This document shows positions 38,802 to 42,647 of a stretch of 42,647 bases of DNA, in pieces. The notes beneath the pieces were generated by a model. That model saw nothing but the letters and a program-made list of their open reading frames with translations. It was not told the DNA's origin and did no database searches. Numbering within the stretch: the stretch's first letter is position 1; every line of letters starts with the position of its first letter. The stretch comes from Chara braunii (taxonomy: Eukaryota > Streptophyta > Charophyceae > Charales > Characeae): positions 67,419-110,065 of the forward strand of contig BFEA01000435.1 of the NCBI GenBank assembly GCA_003427395.1. Direction: 5' to 3'. Both the position numbers and the translations under genes were made by a program.

Positions 38802-38896
38802 TTCCCCCGAATACAACGTACTGTCATTATAGCTGAATTTGGGGTATCTTTCAGTCTAAATACAGCTATAATGACCGTACATTGTATTCGGGGGAA
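38802..38896. mobile_element. 95-bp foldback MITE
   Basis: Left arm 38,802-38,835 (TTCCCCCGAATACAACGTAC...) and right arm 38,863-38,896 are inverted copies matching at 32 of 34 bases around a 27-base loop. It is non-coding. Confidence 0.85.
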
Positions 38897-41184
38897 AAAG
38901 GTAGTTGTTTCTGTTAGTCCCCTCTTCCCTGTGTTTCTCATTTCTCTCCTCTCTCTTCTCCAGTCTCTTCTGCTCTCTTCGTGTCCCTGTGTTTGGGCCT
39001 TGACACACCTATCCTGAAAACACCGATTTGGAAAGGAAACTCATCACCATACCAACTTTCGAAAATCGGTCCCAGAAAAAAATTTGAGAGTGGCCAGAAC
39101 CCGGGTTTCAGGAGTGCTCGCGAACTGTGGTCCTTGGCTGGCCTGCAAAGTTGCCACTTTCGAGAGTGGTTGAAGGCACCTCCGATTTTGGCCCGAATTT
39201 CGAGAGTGTGCCGCGACGGACAACCATCTGCGACCAGCGTTTTGTCGTGTTTCGTTCAAGAGACTCTCGAACCGAGGCCTCGATCCACTACTCACCACAT
39301 GCACAAAAGACAAAAAATATGGCGGTGTATCTTTCCATGGTCTAGCAGAAGATTCATTCTCATTTTGCACATTTGGTGAGTAGTGAAGCAAGTCCCTTGC
39401 ACCGCCACACTGCACTCTCAAAAAACCCAGTTCTTTTCCGACACAGTGGAGAGCGCCCCCTTCGAGAGCGCAGTGCGGCGATGAGGCCTCTCTAACCGTT
39501 TTTCGCTATTTATCTGGTGTGTGGGGACAAGAAAAAAGGAGAAATCCTCTTGTTCCTCCCGGACCTGCAGTGAAACGCCTTCAAGTTCGTTCCGGAACAA
39601 CCCAACAGGGGACTATTCCTCCCGTCTTCCGCCCCGCCCGCTGCACTGGACCCGCATCGTGACAACTGGTAGATACGGCTCACCAGAAAACCTCTTGGGC
39701 CAGTACCCCCCGAAATACCAGGCAGTCCTGGTTCTAGCCTACCAAGTGGTCTGTGACTGCTCTGATTTGTATTGTAGAATTTGGCATTAGAAAACTATAA
39801 ATAAAAAGATTGTTGCAAACCTGATGCGTCCGGTGGGCCCTCCTCGTGGCGACTGGGCTGTGCCAGGTTCATCAAAACAGGCACCGGAAAACAGATCATT
39901 TTTTGTCCATTAGTGAGGAGCGCGCGATTCGCAAGAGAACGGCTTGGCGAGAGCGTTCTTTCGAAGGCAACGCCTGCGTGAAGCCCTGATGCCGATACGG
40001 GGAGCAATGCCGGTGGTGAAGGTCACATCGATTCCTGCTGCGAAGTAGGCATTGAAGAATGAGTGAGGGGCGGCCTCACTTAAGGCGTGCTCACACTGCG
40101 TGGATTTGGGTCCTCTTCGACTGCTCCGATCGGGGAAAATAGTGGTAGTTGCTGGACCCGTCACACTGCTTCCCCATCTCGCAACAGACAAGGTTCCGGC
40201 CGCCTGGAGGGAGATCCCACTACCATGTATTTGGATTAGTGTGACCTGTGTGGGACTGGTGGGGGACGGGTGGGTGGCAGAGTAAAGTAGGTGAAATAAA
40301 AACGAAAACCGTATCTTGACAAAAGAAATGAAGAGAGAAATGCGAAAAAAGAGAAGGAAGTGCTCTTCTCATGGATCCTATCTCATCCAGGCAGCGTGTC
40401 AGATGTCAGGGTATGATTGACTGACCATGGATGTGGCAGTCAAGATGACTGCATGTGAGCGTCCAAGCGGACCATATTCATTAACAGTAGTCTGAGCCTT
40501 CCTTCAAATGGGCCACAGAGCACTCTGGTCCTTCGCTCTGACAGATGTCAGAGTAACTCTATGCCATTTTTGCTGTAGGTGAGGGGATCGAATCCTCCCA
40601 AAACACCTCCCACATTGTCGATTTCGGCCTCTCTTCCATGCATGGGCCACGGACCAAAGGTGTGTGGAAGGTGTGTGAAAATCATCACCAAAAAAATCGT
40701 TCTGATTTTCACTCACGTTGGAGACCCCTACACGGACTACTCAACAAAATACAAAGAAAGAGGGACCAATGGGAGGCCGCAAAAATACATGTGTCCCCCC
40801 GCTCAAATACAAGAAACACCACACCACCACACCGCCTGTCACCGCTCTGATCAGCACACTCCCTCTCCACTAATCCACATACATCGGCAGTGGGATCTCC
40901 CTCCTGGATTTGGGGTCCTCTTGTTTTTGTTTTCCCTTTATTTATTAAAAGTAATTTACATTCTTCTCTCAATTTCACCTCTTCTTCTACTGCTCCAGTC
41001 ACACTGCGAGATCGCATTTCCTGGGAATATCTTAGTCTTCGAATTTCTTTCCATTTCCTCAGGTTGATTCCAAACAAGAAAGGGAATTTGCGGTAACCTC
41101 CCGAGGCCACCGCAAAATTCCTAGCCCCGCAAAATTCCAAACCCCGTGGCCCCTCAGGCCGTTGACAAATGAGGTCACGAATAA
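38897..41184. other. No gene recognised
   Basis: Open frames up to 132 codons on either strand conflict and lack domains. CT-rich sequence lies near 38,940-38,990. The word CGAGAG (or CTCTCG) recurs at 39,168, 39,200, 39,264 and 39,460, including the small hairpin ccactttcgagagtgg. A minus-strand frame at 39,910-40,191 reads smoothly (FFNAYFAAGIDVTFTTGIAP) and could be an exon, but I cannot name it. gcaaaattcc is repeated at 41,110 and 41,128. Confidence 0.4.
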
Positions 41185-41613
41185 GGGGCTGATCCGACTT
41201 CTCTTCTTTTCGGGGAGAACAGCGGCGGGCCTGCCCCTTGAGGAACGGAAAAGTGATTTCGGATCCCGCTTGGCCAACAATAGCGGGGCTTTTCAATAGC
41301 GGGGCTTTTACGATTTCGGCGGGGACCCAAGGGGAAAGGAACGTGCTGTCAAACAGAGGAGAGGACCACGTAGCCCACCGGATTTTGAAAAAAAAATAAA
41401 AAATGCGGACCTTCTTTTTAGGAGCAGGGACGGCCATCCTCCTCTTTTGTTTTTTGGTAGAACTACTGCGGCGTGAGTCGCGGACAAACTGCCACATAGA
41501 TATTTGTTTCCACTCCCCTCCGATACCTGCGGGAAGACCTGAGAAAGTGGGAAGAAGTGCGATCCCAGAAAATGCCACTTCTCCCCAAAAAGAAGAGAGG
41601 TCGGATCAGCCCC
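41185..41613. mobile_element. 429-bp Tourist/Harbinger-like MITE
   Basis: Ends of 35 bases starting GGGGCTGATCCGAC match in inverted orientation at 33 positions. The element is flanked by TAA at 41,182-41,184 and 41,614-41,616, the target duplication typical of PIF/Harbinger elements. The interior holds a tandem aatagcggggctttt pair (41,279-41,308). A 289-codon minus-strand open frame (40,709-41,578) runs across the element and its flank and is probably fortuitous. Confidence 0.75.
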
Positions 41614-41899
41614 TAAGTAGTTTGGGGAAATGAGATCCTGGTGTGACTGTTCCTCGACACTATTTTTGCGGGATTTCGGAGATGATGCGGATTTGGTACC
41701 GCAGTATGTCATTGAGCGTGCCCTTACACAGTCGGAGGGACAGGGAGGAATCAGAAGCCATAGGGGCCGTGTGAGATTTGACTGGATTTACTTTCTCTTT
41801 TTCTGGGCAAATCAACCCCTTCTATCTTGCGGGGGCCGCAGCAGCGACGATTGTTCTCAGTGCCGCAAGAGGTTTGAGAAGTGAAAGGTGATCTCGGGT
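41614..41899. other. No gene recognised
   Basis: Short frames only. No repeat or RNA feature seen. Confidence 0.4.
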
Positions 41900-42150
41900 G
41901 GAGATTGGGAGAAAGCTGAGCAGGAGGGCGTCGTGATTTCTCGGATAAGCGGAAAGAGACAAAGGGGCGCGGACGAAGCACGAGGAGTGTGACAATCTGG
42001 GGCTAAAACACATCGTCCAGAGGTCCGAGAGGTCAGCAAATACCTCGCGCGGAGAAGGGGAGAAAGGTGAGCAGGAGCGCGCCGTGATCGCCTGGTTAAT
42101 CGGGGACAAGCAGAGGTGGACGGACGAAGCGGGACGAGGGTGACGAACTG
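41900..42150. repeat. Tandem ~151-bp duplication
   Basis: gggagaaagctgagcaggaggg (about 41,907) recurs as gggagaaaggtgagcaggagcg (about 42,058). Each is followed by cgtgat...ggacgaagc and a gtgac-aa-ctggg phrase. The copies are about 75-80% identical by eye. Confidence 0.7.
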
Positions 42151-42647
42151 GGTAGGGCGGCAACTACATCAGTCTAACATTTTTGCCACCAGGTACGTGA
42201 ACATATGCTTTCTCGTGCAAAGGCGATAGGTGGTGTCGATTGCGTTGCGTTTCTTTGGGTGCCGTTGCTTGATGCGATCTGAGATCTCGTCTACCTTTTT
42301 TTTCCGGCCATTTTGTATCATCCTTGTGCAGTAGAAATGCCAATCTTGTGTTAATTCCTACATTTTTCTCTTCCTTCTTTTTGCTTCTTCAACGGATGGT
42401 CGAACGGACGATTTCGTTTACTTTTGCTTCAGCGGCGCCATGCTCTGGCATCAACTCCCCCGAGACCTCACCTCGACTATTTTCTTCTCTTGTGATGCTT
42501 TTCCCGCGAGCTCCTCTACCTCCCCATTTGGGCCAGATTGTGAAGACGGAAAAACATCGCAAGAAAAAATTTCCACTTTCTCGCTGAAGATAGAGTCGGC
42601 ACTTGACACACGGGAGAGAAGTGCAGCGAAGGCGCCGAGGCCCTTGT
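42151..42647. other. No gene recognised
   Basis: An 87-codon plus-strand frame (42,324-42,587) has no domain. accaggtacgtg near 42,190 resembles a splice donor, but there is nothing to attach it to. Confidence 0.35.

Noticed and set aside
40709-41578. 289-codon minus-strand open frame
   Set aside because: About half lies inside the TAA-flanked MITE, the composition follows the repeats and no domain is seen.

Overview
This window looks like repeat-dense nuclear DNA from a eukaryote, assembled from short reads. There are no bacterial-style operons, no rRNA or tRNA genes that I can recognise, and no intact host gene that I can name. Almost everything recognisable is mobile-element debris: a plant-type L1-like LINE with a zf-RVT-like C-terminus, a second and unrelated reverse transcriptase, many small terminal-inverted-repeat or foldback elements, tandem arrays and microsatellites. 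A streptophyte (for example a charophyte alga) would fit the LINE type and the repeat load, but that is inference.

Left part (1-18,250). After GTTCG-rich palindromic sequence and microsatellites come two direct copies (about 93-95% identical by eye) of a ~2.7 kb repeat, at 2,450-5,150 and 14,996-17,711. Both are bounded by (TG)n. Between them, on the minus strand, lie a decayed reverse transcriptase locus (7,790-5,253; fingers motif, motif A, motif B and a YFDD motif C all visible, followed by an FLN motif) and a long unrecognised protein (10,808-8,493). The RT is interrupted by a 416-bp MITE with an 8-bp target duplication; removing the MITE puts the frame back in register. I propose that this is one retroelement with large terminal direct repeats. 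A small unrecognised ORF with a 260-bp tandem duplication lies at 12,135-12,874. A Nextera mate-pair junction adapter sits at 13,663-13,700, so contiguity there is doubtful.

Middle (18,250-36,850). A diverged repeat array covers about 18,640-22,600. It is followed by a minus-strand LINE that runs from its poly(A) tail (poly-T at 23,212-23,235) to about 36,760. The LINE is split by a 763-bp insertion in the RT and by a ~6.7 kb insertion (about 27,770-34,494) between its endonuclease and RT parts. The large insertion has no recognisable transposase. It does carry the most striking signal in the window: at least seven short hairpins (31,190-31,842) whose stems differ in sequence yet stay complementary around an almost fixed loop. 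Five tandem ~125-bp units follow. It also holds a second Nextera adapter (30,193-30,230) next to a gap, with an exactly repeated 58-bp flank, which is an assembly chimera.

Right part (36,850-42,647). This part is a nest of small elements: an exon-like repeated segment, two abutting TTAA-flanked TIR elements that share the middle TTAA, two foldback families with near-perfect arms, and a TAA-flanked Tourist/Harbinger-like MITE. No gene could be identified with confidence here.
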